From Typha latifolia (lineage: Eukaryota; Streptophyta; Magnoliopsida; Poales; Typhaceae): a stretch of DNA of 64,000 nt. The position numbers were made by a program, and so were the translations under genes. Numbering within the stretch: the stretch's first letter is position 1; each line of letters opens with the position of its first letter. Positions 49,063-62,617 of the stretch are shown in pieces. Below the pieces are notes generated by a model. The model did not search any database. It had not been told where the DNA came from and saw only the letters and a list, made by a program, of their open reading frames with translations. The stretch spans positions 2,356,001 to 2,420,000 of the forward strand of contig CM034103.1 of the NCBI GenBank assembly GCA_019914945.1, written 5' to 3'.

Positions 49063-52000
49063 GGTTCCCAGTATCGGGATCGGGATTGGTATCGGCTGTC
49101 CAGAAAAATGATACGTATCGGCCGTATCTGTCGTTCGTATCGGATTGGACTATTTTTTTAATTATATAAAATTCTAAATATTATTTAAAAATGTAGAAAC
49201 ATTTAGAAAAAATGACAAAAAAATAAGAAAACAAAAATTACTCACAGATGAAGTCTAAAAACTTAAAAAATGTATTAACTTACTCAAAATTTAAAACTTT
49301 GATGAATACTGAGCTTGTTCTCGTAAATTTCTATAGTCTTCATCATCATAATCACCATAAGTTTGTAAAATATTAATGTTTGGGATCTGATGCTCCAAAA
49401 AGTGATTTCATCATACTAGTCATATTGTATGGATCTTGTTGTGTGACTTGCGTCTGAGGAGGATAATAACCAGCATTTGAATTTTGTGCCTAAGAATACT
49501 GAGGATACTGAGGATAATAACTAGCATATGGATCTTGTGATGGCTTCAAACATAAATACTCGATGTACCATAATCATAGGAAGCAACATTCTCATGACGA
49601 CGTCGCTGATATGTATATACATCCTCAGTTTCTCTGTCTTCAATCCTTATGCCTCCTTGACTTTCCTCAACAAATGTAGATGGAACGATCTTACCACCAT
49701 ATGTATCATCAAGATTATGACTAGTACTAGTAGGTATACTTTCTCTCGCTGCTGAACGACTAGTACTAGCTTCTGTCATTGTCGTGGTCTCTCCCAATAT
49801 CTCATCTAACCATGTGTTATCTCTGTCATCTAATAACCTGTAATCTATTTCTCTGATCCATGGAGTCAAGGGGTTTTCTTCATTAAAAACATGATTTGAA
49901 TCAATCAGTTGTTCATTTTCTGCCTTTATCTTAAATTTTTCTCCCTCAATCTCATATTATAATAACAAAAAACTAACTTCTCCAATTTTTCCATTGTCAA
50001 TCGGTTGTGTATTTTTGTGTGAATTAAGGAGAAAGTAGTTCAATTTCTTTCACACTGTGATGAAGACACAGTTTGACTTAAAATCTTCTTTGTTATTGGC
50101 GTCAAATTTGGTGCCTCTTCCCATCCATAGATAGACCGCCATTTAGTTGAAGTGTTATGAGATATAGCTGCAGCAACTTTAGCAGTACTGAATTGCCCAA
50201 CTCTCAATCTATATCTCTCCATTTAAAATCAAAAATATATTATTGGCTTATTGCATACTGATTATATTAAAAGTTAAAACTTGAAACAATCTATATAGAT
50301 AGACCACCATTCAACTGGAGTGTTATGAGATATAGTTGCAGCAACTTTAGCAGTACTGAATTGCCCAGCTCTCAATCTATATCTCTCCATTTAAAATTAG
50401 AAATATATTATTGGCTTATTGCATACTGATTATATTGAAAGTTAAAACTTGAAACAAATAATAACAAAATTATTTAATTGAATCATAACTCACTTCTTTA
50501 TCGCAAAGGATTTGTTTATGAATATCGGGCTCAAGCTTGCTGATTACCTTCCTAACCCCTAACAAGACTTCACTATCATTATTGACATTTTTAGAGAATT
50601 AAAATTTTAAATTAAGAAAATACCCTGTAGAAATTTAAAATTTGTAAGCATTCAAGTTTTTAAATATTCATAAATAAAAGTAAATCAGTAAATTAAAACT
50701 TAAAACTTAAAAGCATGCCTACTAACAGCGTGTATATCTCTATGTAGTTGTTTGTTCCATCTAGAATCAATCATCTTCCACCATTTCCTATAACTTTGAC
50801 CCATATTTTTTTATTGATTCCTTTGCTATTTCCATTGCCTCATATAAGAAATTCATCTCAGACTTGTTATCAGTATCTACGAGTCTTAATACTTTGACAA
50901 GAGTCTCAAATACTGCGGTGACAATTGTAATATTATCCCAAAATGCATTTTCAAGAGCCATACTTTTCAAAGTTTCACCTAAAGATATTTAGGTTTTATA
51001 TTCTTAATTTTTATAGACTATTCCTGTGATACAAACATCCGAATAATATCATCCTTGTAGCGCATGATGCTCTCTAAGGCTAAAAAGTTAGTGGCAAATC
51101 TAGTGACGCCGGGTCTGATGATCTCCCTACCACCAGTCATCTGCCTGAGTAAATTAAGAATCTAACCATGGTTATATATAAAATTTGTTAACCTCTGACC
51201 TTCATGTATGACCATGTCAATTTCAGGCTCTTTTGCAATATCCTCTAACATTAGATTAATATAATGTGCAGCACATAACGTTCAATATAAATGAGGTCTT
51301 TTTATCATCAGTAAATTTCCAGCAGCTTTATAATTTGCCCCATTATCAGTAATCACTTGGACTACTTTTTTTCACCGATTTCTTGTACCACCTCATCCAT
51401 CAACTGACAAATATAATTTGCATTTTTGAAATGAGCAGTAGCATCCACAGACTTTAAAAATATTGTTCCCATGCCAGAGTACACTAAGAAATTAATTATA
51501 TTTCTTTTGTTTTGTGTACTCCACCCATCACACATTAGTGTACAACCAAATTCATCCCAATACCGTTTAAATGTCTCAATGTAAGTATAAAGTTCATCTA
51601 TCTCTGAGTCAAAATATTTAGTAGCAATATCATTTGAACTAGGAGGCAAGAACACCGGCTCTACTAATTATATAACATCCACCATAGAGTGATAGTAAGG
51701 ACTATCAGCTACATTGAAAGGAATATAGTTGTAGAAAAAAAATTTAGAGATAGCCATATCAATGTGTTTCTTTGCATTTTTAATTCTTTTGAGAGCTGTC
51801 TTGATAGAAGTTTGTGTACGACCCCTTTTTTCTGAAAATATGTATTCATTGGTCACACCAGGAGTCCTATGGGTAGAACTGCTGCCCCCATATTCTCTTT
51901 CTCCTTGTATATTAACTGATCTAGATCTCTGAAAGTTATCACTAATACTTCTTCTCATATCTTCTTTTTCTCTATGCATATTTCTTCTCTCTTTTATTGC

Positions 52001-52847
52001 CCTTCTCATCTGTCTCTCCTCCTCATCCTCCTCACTTTGCTCACTGCTATCATCATCAATGTGTACAGGATTATGCATCAATTCTTCACGAACCATTGAC
52101 TCTCTTTATTGTGTAGATTGTTTATCCTTCTTTTTGCCAATTAAATGAGCCAACATCTGTTTTCTAACTTCCAAGGGCACTTGAGTGCAAGCTGCTATAT
52201 TTCCTTATCTTTCAGCTAAATATTCTTTCAAACTGCTGACACTACCACTCATTTCCTTTCCACACCAGTTGCATTTAATACGTCTTTTATCTTGCCCAAT
52301 AGTGCTGCAATGTTGTCACCCAATGTCGGTATTATATAACTTCTCTTTTAGAGCCATTGATATTTTAACTCTGCAACTAAAAAGCATAAACAAAATCAAA
52401 ATAAAATATAAAATAATTTAAAATTTATGAGGCGGAACACTAGGCCCAATAGTGCTGCTGCCGCAGGTGTTGAGAAGCATAAGCAGCAGCACCGCAGGTG
52501 CAGCTGCTGCATAATAATAAAAAAAAAAACTGAAAAAAAAACTCACCTAAGGTCGCCGGAGATCGAGGTCGTTAAATCTTTGTCGGAGAACGTCGCCGGA
52601 GGTCGAGGTCACCGGAGATCTACTCAGTCGCCGGTGAGAAAGAGAGAAAGAAAGAAAAAAGAGAGAGAGAAAAGGGAGAGAGAGGCAGGTGTGTGTGTGT
52701 GGGGGGGTCGGATCCGACCCGTTCCCACCCATTTCGGTCGGGATCGGCCGAAACGGATCAGGTTTCGGTCGTATCCCGACCGAAATGGATCGGGTTTCGG
52801 TCGAAACCCCAAGTGGCTGGGATCGGGATCGACCGAAACTGGAAACC
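49063..52847 (-). mobile_element. Degenerate hAT-family (BED/DUF659) DNA transposon
   Basis: The outer ends are inverted: left GGTTCCCAGTATCGG and right, reverse-complemented, GGTTTCCAGTTTCGG. TCGGGATCGG-type subterminal repeats occur at both ends. On the minus strand the transposase reads in order: a BED-like zinc finger (CNWCGKEMSG, ~52260); a serine/acidic region; FFFYNYIPFNVADSPYYHSM; the DUF659 core with TLMCDGWSTQNKRNIINFL and VVQVITDNGANYKAAG (~51660-51300); VFETLVKVLRLVDTD (~50900); and a hAT dimerisation segment with ILSQTVSSSQCERN (~50045). TAA/TGA/TAG stops and at least one frame shift (near 51364) show it is not functional. No clear 8-bp target duplication was found. Confidence 0.82.
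50128..50463. repeat. 168-bp tandem duplication inside the hAT element
   Basis: Two units starting at 50128 and 50296 differ at only a few sites (for example GACCGCCATTTAGTTGAAG versus GACCACCATTCAACTGGAG). They cover the minus-strand segment around the hAT dimerisation domain. Confidence 0.92.
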
Positions 52848-54879
52848 ATACTCCAGATGATAGGTTTATTTATTCTTCAATGTACTCAGTGTCCTATTAA
52901 CCAATTTCTGCTTATCCAAAAATTTGGCGGAAAATGTGGAAGTATCTTCTACTTTTGCATTACCTTTGATTCCTATTATTTAGGATTGCTATAGTTTACC
53001 TTTTCTAATTGGAAATATGCTAGCTTACACATATAAACTAATGATGCAATAAAGAACATCACGGTTATGGAGAACTTCTATGAATATCCCTAGACATGTC
53101 TTCCTTCTCAGGCATATTAACCTATTGGTTACTGGATGAATCTATATGGAGAAGAAAACAGGCGCTAAAGATTTTGAAGGGATCACATGATGATGAGTTA
53201 AGCTACAAGAGTTCTCTCAAGATCCTGTCTACAGTTGACCTCAGATGACATCTATAAAAGGAGATTCAATTTTCTTATAAGGGTTCACCTGATACAATTT
53301 CGGAAGGACGGACGATGTATAAAAGATTGAGATGTATATTCAAAGAAGAGCGTCTATCATATATGTTACACCAAACCAGTTAGATATTTCAACAGTAAAC
53401 GTTTTTTTTTTTTGAGAAAAATATTTTCAACAGTAAATGTTATTCGATTCATTAAGTACAAATTTGTTTCTTGCAATCTTTGTTGAGAGTTATGTCAAAG
53501 GCACCTTATTTTATTACTTACTTATCTAAGTGCAATAATTTCAGTTATTAAAGTCACGCCTTTTGCTATTAAAGTTTGCTTTATATTCTGTGTCAGAATG
53601 CAGTATATACTTTATCTTCTCTCTAGCAAGTAGATGTAGTTCTGATATAAACGGGGGTCTTCCATTTTTTTCCATTGCGTTGCTAGTAGACCCCTTCATG
53701 TCAAAGTTTCTTTACCCAATTGTTCACCTCTAAACTTATTACTTGAAAGATTCTATTTTTGACACATGCAAATAGATGAGTGAAGTTAAAAAAACACTAA
53801 AAACTATTCAACATTAGATGGTCGGGAGAACAAGGAGATTTGATTTATATTTACATGAGAAAAATAAGAATACATGATAGTCAGGAGAATAAGGAGATTT
53901 GATTTATATTTATCTAATCTAAATTTGAATCTAATATTATTCTCTAGTTTATTCTTTTATTTATTTTCTTTTTGGTTAAAAAAATTCAACGTATTAACCT
54001 TATAAAAAAAAAAAAAAAATCTCTCCAAAGCATTCCTATACAGAAATTTAGCTAAAGCAAATGGTGTGGTCCGAGATTATACCGAAGAAAAAGATTGAGA
54101 TTTTCTTAAGTCGGCTAACTAATCAGCAATGTACTGAGAGAAAGAGGTGACTTTTAATTCATTGCAGAGAAGTTCGCATAAGTGACTTTTAATTCAATCT
54201 CGGTGAATTTACCCAGCTTAGAGATGAGCTGATAAGTCTCTAGAGCGAGAGCTAGGGTTCGGTGGATCAATTGGTTAGTCCTATAAGCTTTCTATTAAAA
54301 AAATTCTTCATTCCTTGCCTTCTAAATTTGCCACATCCTTTAGCGCATGAAAGAGAGACCAGAGTGTTGCTCCGAGCCATGCCACAGACTCTCTAGTGTA
54401 CTCAATTATAACATATACATATCTCTAATTTATCCAATAGACGAATAAATACAAATTAAAAATAATCTTCTAACTTTCTTATCTCTAATGAGAATAAAAT
54501 ACCAAAGAGAATAGCTAAAACTTTTACAACTTAAAATAAAACACGAATTAGTTCAATATTTTTTCTGTTAACGAGAATATGAGGTGGTTCTTTTGGTATT
54601 TAAGTTTGGGAGTGAACTATTTGGATAAATAAATTTAGGACGATGCCTGTTTGCTCCGAAACTGCCACGACACCTCCAATTTTCTTTGTGACTCCTTCCG
54701 TAGTTTTAATAATCATTATCGTAGCCAATCAAAGTATGAATTTTATAATGTTTAAAGTAGTCACCAATTTCATAGCTTTCTAATCGCTTCTAATTTTTTA
54801 CTTTATGATCTTAATCCATGAACTCTTCTCACAAAAAATTTAAATAGAAAAAAATTAACCCATGAACTACTAATTGGCC
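52848..54879. other. Spacer between hAT element and plastid L9 gene
   Basis: AT-rich. A 59-bp tandem pair containing CAAGGAGATTTGATTTATA / TAAGGAGATTTGATTTATA lies at about 53817-53913. No gene recognised. Confidence 0.5.
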
Positions 54880-54935
54880 GGCCCAACCCAAATTAACATG
54901 GAGATTTAAGCCCAAAACTATCCTAATCCAGCCCA
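54880..54935 (+). promoter_or_regulatory. Three Site II-type boxes upstream of plastid L9
   Basis: GGCCCA at 54880-54885 and AGCCCA at 54909-54914 and 54930-54935 are TGGGCY boxes on the opposite strand. They are clustered 80-135 bases before the start codon. Such clusters are typical of ribosomal-protein promoters. Confidence 0.6.
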
Positions 54936-55014
54936 TTATCCATCAATCGTCTTGTAGATAAGGAACGGAGGAGCGAAAGAAGAACCAACGCCTACACCAA
55001 AAAAAACACCAGCA

Positions 55015-57930
55015 ATGGCATCATCCACCTCCACCCTTCCATGGAGCTCGTCCTGCTCCTTGCCGCGCCGGCTCGGCCCAAACCAAAGCAGCAGCACCCT
55101 TTTCTCGATCGTCGCGCAGAAGAAGGCCAAGAAGACGCGCAAGGTTTGAGAGCCACGATTTTTTCCTCGGATTTCGTAGTTGTTTCTTGATTTCTTTTCG
55201 TCGCAGATAATTCTGAAGGAGGACATGACGGAGCTAGGGAAGAAGGGGCAGCTCCTCGAGGTCAAGGCCGGGTTCTACCGCAACTATCTCCTTCCGTTGG
55301 GCAAAGCTCAGCTCGTCACTCCTCTTTTGCTCAAGTTTGCTCCTTTTACCTCTTAGATGTTGCCTACTTTTAATTGGGCTCACTGGTTCATGTTTAATGC
55401 CGGTAAAGTTAGTAAATTTGGTAGGTTCTTGCAAGTCTGTCTTTCTTAGTATTTTTGGGAAATTGTAGAAGCTATCCGTTGTCAATTTCACAAAAATAGC
55501 TTGCAAAACCTAGGTAATTGCTGATACATTTTTCTTGGCTGAACACTAGTGAAGTGTCTTTAGAGTTTAGACTTATTAGAATTTTTTTATACGTATATCG
55601 CAAATTGCACAAAGATGCTAGATGATATTCTCATTTATTATTACATTAAGTGTTCTCCTTTTTCTTTTCTTTGTTTCTTCTCTTTCCAGGGAGATGCAAA
55701 TGGAGGAGGAGAGAATAGAAGCTGAGAAAAGGCGGGTAAGAAAATATAATTGTAAACTTTTTGTGCAAAATCTACTGCAACTGATCTACATTACTCTAGA
55801 CTACTTTCTGATGTGGTCAATTGCAAAGGTCATCTTATTCAAAACCTCTATTATGACATCTCTTGTCTCCCATTTCACACCTAGGAACGCATGGTCCAAA
55901 TCAAGGAATCAGTTAGATATGATGCAAAATGGATCTTGTTCTATGGTTGATCAGAGATTTCTATATATAAAATGTGAATCAGGGTGGGGAGCATTATTTG
56001 CCAAATACAAGATTATAATGTTTATTGGCCATACTGCCGTCATCAAACCACAAGTGTTGCCTGAGATGGGATATTATATGCTACTACTAGAAGGACTATT
56101 TGATACTGTAGCAAAAACAGGCATTGGACACACTGGACTAAAGTCACCAAACATATAATGCAATATTACATAGGTATACCAGAAGTATCCTCTTTCTGCT
56201 CCAATTAAGTCTTTCTCTGTGGCAAAAGGAACTTTAGGAGGATTTGCTACTAGATTGCATTAGCAATTACTGCATCACATGGATAGATAACCTACTCTCC
56301 CACTGTCCTTATAACTTCATGAAAAGGCCAGCCTTACCTATTTTTGGTTTGGTGGGGATTCTGACTAAGCAGTTCACAAATGTTAAGTGGTTGTAAAAAT
56401 TTCCATTTGTCAATTTGAGATGAATTCTAGCTTTTGTTCGTCCTAGTTAAGATGATGCATTGATACCATTGTGAAAATAGCAAATCATCTATCCGGCTCT
56501 CCATATTAAACTCATCTCATAAAAAATTAGCAATTTCACATTATTCGGAGGCATCATGTCCTAGATCTTTTGATGCAGGATAAAATCCTTGATCGTAGAT
56601 TTGAGAAAAAACATAGGAAAAATAACTAAACCTGAGTAATCCATCATCTGTTGTGTTGGAATCCACCAACGTTAGAATCCACCAACAGAATACTCAATAT
56701 ATCAAAACTCTCAAAATATTCATCAATTGAAAAGAGATGACAATAAGCCTTTATATAGGCAAAAAAAAAGAGCAAAAGACGAAACTAATCATGACGCCCT
56801 AATAAACATAAGACAAGAATAATTTAATAAGCAAGAATGACGAAAATAGTCATGCAAGGCTAGTCAAAACTCTCGTTAAGCTAGAGAGCCACGGGTGCAA
56901 CTCTCTTGCATCTACGAGAGTAAATATGACGAATAGTGGTGCCTGCACCATATTTTATGTAGTATCTGACAAGTCTGCTGAAATAATGGATAATATACCA
57001 CTTGGGCATTCAAACTGTTTTTTATTTCTATTCAACTTTATCAAACTATAAACTGAAATAATGGATAAACTTACAGTTTATGAAGCATGGATATGGATAC
57101 GAGATACGGGGATATGAAGATACAAATATAGAGATATGACAAATTCTTAAAAGTACGATAAGGATAAGCCATGGATACATCAATAAATAAATAATATATT
57201 TTTAGTCTGTAGTCAACCAATATAACCTATGGTAAGAAATTATTATCCTATAAATGATAAGATAAAAGGAAAGAAAGCTACAAATTTATTATCTAAAGAA
57301 AGAAAACTACAGATTTAGTATCTACTTATCTAAAAATTTAGAATAATATTATAATGAGAACTGAGATGAAATTCAAAATGTTAGTGAAACAATAAAACAT
57401 AATTCAATTATTGATCTACAATTAATTTGGAATTTTAAATGGCCTTCAAGTTATATGTTTAATTCATTATCAAATAAACAAAGCTTTATAGTATCATGAA
57501 GGATTAGATAACCGTATATATATATAAAGTGTATGTTTTATATTATCTATTAGCACAAAAAAAAAGATTAGATGATCAAGAAATATATTGAAGTCATATT
57601 CTATCGTATCGGAGCCATATAAAAAAATTAATAATATTATTTTTTAATTCGGATACTCTTCTAGCAGTATCCGATATGTATTGGGCTGTAATGGCATCCG
57701 ATATGTGTCGAATACCGGTATGGAGGGGCAAATAAAATATCCGTGCTTCATAGTTTGCAGTATTCACAAGTCTAAGTCGGCTTCTTTAATAAGCATATTT
57801 AGTAATTTAGATGCACTTTGCTTATGTCTTAAAGACTTAAAAGTATACTTAGGGTTTTTAGTGTTAATGGCTATGCATCTCACACTAGAAGACTTAAATC
57901 CTACATGATACTATCATGATACATTCAAGA

Positions 57931-57996
<66 letters not shown>

Positions 57997-58625
57997 ATAT
58001 TTATTTATTTATATCAGTAGAGATGCCTTGCTTGCTCTCTTGTACTTATTGCTGCCTCAATATGTCACAATTGCAGCATGATTTAAGAGCAGAATGCCAT
58101 GTCTTAGCCTTCTATAACTTAACCTGTGATCAGCTATTTCACGTTAAATACTTATATAGATGATTTTATGCACTTAAAAATACTAGGTAAAAGAAGAAGC
58201 GCAACAACTTGCCCTAGTTTTCCAGACGGTCGGAGCTTTTAAGGTGAAGCGTAAAGGTGGAAAAGGAAAACAGATTTTTGGAACGTGAGAGCACGATCTT
58301 AAGAGATCCTGTCTACATCTTTTTTCTTCTTATGTGTATTGAACTTAACTTTCACCTTTTTTTTTCTTTTTGCCAGTGTCACAGCACAAGATCTTGTCGA
58401 CATAATAAAGGCACAACTGAATAGGTACTTCATTTATATTCATATGGAATCAATGCTAGCCGGTTGTTTTTTACTACTTGATTCTTGTTTTACCTTTCTT
58501 TTAGGGATGTGGACAAAAGAATTGTTTCTGTACCAGAGATTCGTGAAACTGGGGAATACATTGCTGAGCTTAAACTTCACCCAGAAGTCACTGCCCAAGT
58601 GAGACTCAATGTATTTGCAAATTAA
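55015..58625 (+). CDS. RPL9: Plastid 50S ribosomal protein L9 (bL9c), nuclear-encoded
   Basis: Six exons: 55015-55143, 55207-55334, 55690-55735, 58187-58284, 58377-58424 and 58505-58625, with matching phases, giving 189 residues (Arabidopsis about 197). A component of the large subunit of chloroplast ribosomes. Residues 1-~33 are Ser-rich with few acidic residues, a chloroplast transit peptide. [10 protein letters not shown] leads into the bL9 N-domain ([32 protein letters not shown]), then the connecting helix ([19 protein letters not shown]), [17 protein letters not shown] and the C-domain ([33 protein letters not shown]), ending VRLNVFAN. Every part aligns with the plant orthologue. Intron 3 is unusually long (2.45 kb) and hosts a DNA element. 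The ATG at 55015 is the first in frame. Confidence 0.95.
57080..57751. mobile_element. Non-autonomous TIR element in intron 3 of plastid L9
   Basis: The left end ATGAAGCATGGATAT is mirrored at the right end (reverse complement ATGAAGCACGGATAT). AGTTT flanks both sides (57075-57079 and 57752-57756). Both subterminal regions contain GATACG/TATCCG-type motifs. There is no coding capacity in 672 bases. The 5-base duplication may be the remains of a longer one; the superfamily is uncertain, hAT being one possibility. Confidence 0.6.
57933..57988 (+). repeat. (AT)n microsatellite, 28 units
   Basis: A pure AT run of 56 bases inside intron 3 of the plastid L9 gene, 180 bases from the TIR element. 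Confidence 0.95.
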
Positions 58626-59699
58626 GTCGGTCTCTTTGAGTCCATTTTTTGCAGCCAAGAGTTACAGATGATTGACAAAGTAAGTAAACTGTTTCAATAT
58701 CTACACCAATTTTTATCTTTGCAAAGAAGGTTAAGCTGCAAAACACAAGCAACACAAGAAGATTTTTCCATTAGAGAGACATTAATTCAAGTAATTTTTC
58801 CTGTATGCTTTAAGAATCTGCCATTTCTTGAAATTCTTTTGTTCTGATTTAAAATCACTATGCTACAGGAATGCGAAGAACCTGTGGTGTATCTATTGTA
58901 GAGATCTACGACAACCAAGTAATGGTGCTCATCGACATGGAGGACATGATTTATGCACCCTGACATTATCAATTTTCTTGTGAAAAGCCTTCTTTGTCAC
59001 TTTTCACAATTTTATTTTGTTGGTAGCTTTTCTGTGATACTTTCAAGCTGTAAAATCCTTGCTTTGCTTTGGCAAGTGTGATGCTATGTCCCTGATGTCC
59101 TCAGAAAATTTATTCTTAGGTTCATTATTGTCAATCTTCTACAAGGCATCACCTTTTTCATCGTCTCTCTTTTTTATTTGTGAATTACCTTTCTCTAGAA
59201 GTTGGAATGCAGACATAAAAGCAACTTGTCTTAGCTTTTTCTTCCTTTTTGACTTTGGCTGCTAAATTAGAGCACTCGAACTTGCTTTACTTAGATAGGG
59301 CCAAGCGTGATGAGCCAATATAGCACACCATAGGAACGGTGGTCAAGATTACACTTTTAGGAGTTGATGAGATCATGAGAACCTCTCTTTGCTCATGCCT
59401 TTAATTGCAGCAAATTGCTATAAAGTATAAAGAACAAGGTATATATGCCAAATCCTCTTTTAACAGAAGCTTCCCATTTTGATGATGAGATGGCTAAAGG
59501 AGTAGAAAAGTATAGCAGGGTTTTAGTCTTTGCCGGCGAGAAGATTAGGTCAAAATGGCGGTGGTGTAGCACAATTGAATAATTGACATGAGAGAAGAAA
59601 AGAGAAAATAGGAGGGAAATATTTTCTGCCATTTAGATATAAATTTTAAGAGAGAATAAAAGAGAAAGGGAGGGGAAAAAGAAGGGTTAATTTTATTTT
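58626..59699. other. 3' flank of plastid L9
   Basis: Includes the likely 3' UTR. No further gene was recognised. A 79-codon minus-strand open frame near 59393-59632 has no recognised similarity. Confidence 0.5.
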
Positions 59700-59703
59700 C
59701 ATT

Positions 59704-59885
59704 CTCGGAACTATCACTCTTTTCTATAAGGATCTCCTAAATTTAGTTTTGATACATAATAACTTTATAAGCATTTTTTTAGCATATAATGACTTCCTAA
59801 CTGAAGAGGTATAGTTCAGGGAGAGTCATTATGTATCAAAAAAGAAAGTTCAAAGAATTATTATAAAAATAGACGATAGCTCAAG
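59704..59885. mobile_element. Fold-back MITE-like element
   Basis: The left arm (GGAACTATCACTC to GATACATAAT, 59708-59760) pairs imperfectly with the right arm (ATTATGTATC to GATAGCTCA, 59828-59883), and an inner CATAATGACT/AGTCATTATG pair is nested between them. About 180 bases, non-coding. Target duplication not resolved. Confidence 0.5.
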
Positions 59886-61699
59886 AATAGCCGAGGAGTA
59901 TCTTTCATTTTTTCTTTCTCTTCGTCCCAAACAGGGCCACCTCTCACCTAATTTAAGAATAAATTCTCTGGGATTAGATGCTTACAATTGAATAATTTAG
60001 TGTGATGATCATCCTAATAGATAAAATTGTAAAACATGATCCCTATCAATTTCTAAATCAATTAAAAGTACCTTTCATAAGAAACTCTTCCGGTTCTTTT
60101 TATCCTGCCATTTTATTCCATTAAAATAGAGACATTAGTGACATATAAAAAAATAAAAATTAGAAAACGACCATTTAAGATTACATCTGCAGTGATTTTA
60201 ACAGGGAATGAGATAGATGCTGGTGCTAAACAAAATACTTTTTAAGGGCCGACACTAACCGCCCATCTCCTTATCATTCTTTCTTTCTATCTATCTTCCT
60301 TCTTAATTACTTAGTTTAATAGAGTACATTATCTATTAATAGAGTAATTAATCAAAGACTAACAATAAAGGAGTTTTTGCCTATCAAATGGCCCACAAGT
60401 TGTTCAAATCTCTTACCAAAAAGTTGTCGTCTGTATGTTAGCATGCAAATCCCTCCATTTTATCTTTATGAATGCATGCATGGGGACCATTCATCTTGAC
60501 TTGTCTACCAATAAGCACGTAAAGCACCTGATTAGAGAATTAATTAGGGTGCCAAATTTGACTTAGAGCTTTGTTTGGTTTCAGGCCAAGGGTAGAAGTT
60601 GGTCTTATTTTTTCGTCTTAATTTTTTAGAGGGTAAACTTAATTAGCATTCAGCAACTTATACAGAAATCACTAAACCGAAAAGAAATGTTATATAGAAT
60701 TTTTTTTTTTTCCTTTTTGGTGACCGAATCAACAACTTATATTTAGTAATCGACGACTAAAAACCGCACCTAATTTTATATATAAATTTTAAAACAAATT
60801 AGACATGTACAAATAGAAGTTACAAACAAGTTTAAAATAGTCAAAAACACTTCCTTAATGTGATTGTAATATATGTCAATTAAAAGATGAGTGTGACTCC
60901 TCACAAGTCACAATTAGTCGATGACTTAGCTAGATGAGTCTATTCATGGCCGACATGAGAAAAAAAAAATGTAACAAAAATTCAAAGCTGGATAAGCTCT
61001 TCACAGATGTGTACAAAATTATCAAGCATTCTAGACTTATGTAACAAGAGAAGAGAAAGAAGAAGAAGAAGAAGATAAGCACTCAAAATGATATAGTTCT
61101 ATAATTCACGTATGAGAAAGATTTGAATAATTCTACTACGTACCTTCTCGTAGTATTATTTCATATTTGAATCTTAATAATATTATTCAACACACATTGT
61201 CATATACGTAAAAATATTGCATTTAAAATGATAACAAACCGACACGAGGTGACATCTCAAGGCGGCCATATAAGTATTAGAAATAGGAAATAAATAAAGA
61301 TAAAGAGTTAGTCGAGATGGATCACCATTCACCAAACTTGGTATATTTGTTTATCTAATAAATGAAAGAATAAAGAAGCATATCTTCCTGATTAATGAAT
61401 TAAATTGTGAATAAACGAGCATAGTTTAGGAGTATAAAGTCGATCCATAGCTATTGTCTTTAAGGACCTACCTGTCTTCTACCACACTAGTGAGACAAAT
61501 TACATCCTAATCAAAGCTTTACCCGGATGTTAACCAACTGGGAAGGAGTCTTTAAGTGTGATTATTTATTTATTTTGTCCAAATTCCATCCTTCCTATTA
61601 AACAAACTTAGGGGGTGGGTGACCCATTGTTGAATTAAAAACTCAAACATCTTTAGGTTTAAGAAGTGTCACATGAGGACAGCCACACAAGCATTAAGA

Positions 61700-61730
<31 letters not shown>

Positions 61731-62369
61731 TTTGTTTTTGAGAGAATAAATGCATTCATATATACTTTTTTTTTTTTTACCTCTTGCAACAACAAAACTA
61801 TTGATGTTTAAGGATTGAATAGCTTTTATTTAATATCTTATACCTATTGCCGAAGCCGATAAATCTGTGGACTGGCTCGTTAATATATTCATATTATGAG
61901 TTATAGTTATAATATGCCTCGCGTTATTTTGATATTAGATATTTTTTTTTATAATCACGATGATTAATTTTATTTATTTATTTATTTATTTTAAAGTTAT
62001 TCGGCATGAGAAAGTTACCGTCACTGCTTAGATTTTGAGACTAAATTAGTTGTCGGTACGTATCTCGGGTAAAGGTTTAAAAAAAGAAAAGAAAAGAAAA
62101 GAAAAATCTATAGAGATTCTTATGCCCTGAATTTATGAGATACAATATAAAATAGTCTTTCATGGTTATCTATGTAAAGAAATCAAAATAATAGTTGGAT
62201 TGATAGGAGCATTTAATAAATTAATCTACGTGGGCGTGGGGGTTTGTAAAACTTTGGACATTGGTGAAGGGTGTGTGGAGCCCATTGGGTGGGAGGAATG
62301 GGTGACTTTCTAGCAACCTCATTAAAAGCTTCTCGAATTAGAAAAATCCTATAAATTTCCCTTTTTTTC
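59886..62369. other. AT-rich intergenic region, no gene seen
   Basis: Contains a GAAGAA run (~61051-61074), a TA run (~61699-61722) and poly-T tracts. No coding or RNA gene was supported. Confidence 0.5.
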
Positions 62370-62580
62370 ATGGCAGCATTTCGTCAAACACATAACGAAC
62401 CGTTCTCCAAACCCACCCGCATCCACAGGCACAGCACTACCCCTCTGCCTCAGGCTCAGGAGAAGACAGAGAGTGAGACGAGCTCTATTATTAGAAGCAT
62501 CTCTCTCGCTTTGGGTTTTGACCTTTTGATCTCAATCGGAGCTCTACTTCCTGGAGTCAACTGTAATCTCTCTCTTCTTT

Positions 62581-62617
<37 letters not shown>

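Noticed and set aside
55622..56158. 178-codon plus-strand open frame
   Set aside because: It begins before and runs through exon 3 of plastid L9 in another frame, then through intron; no family similarity.
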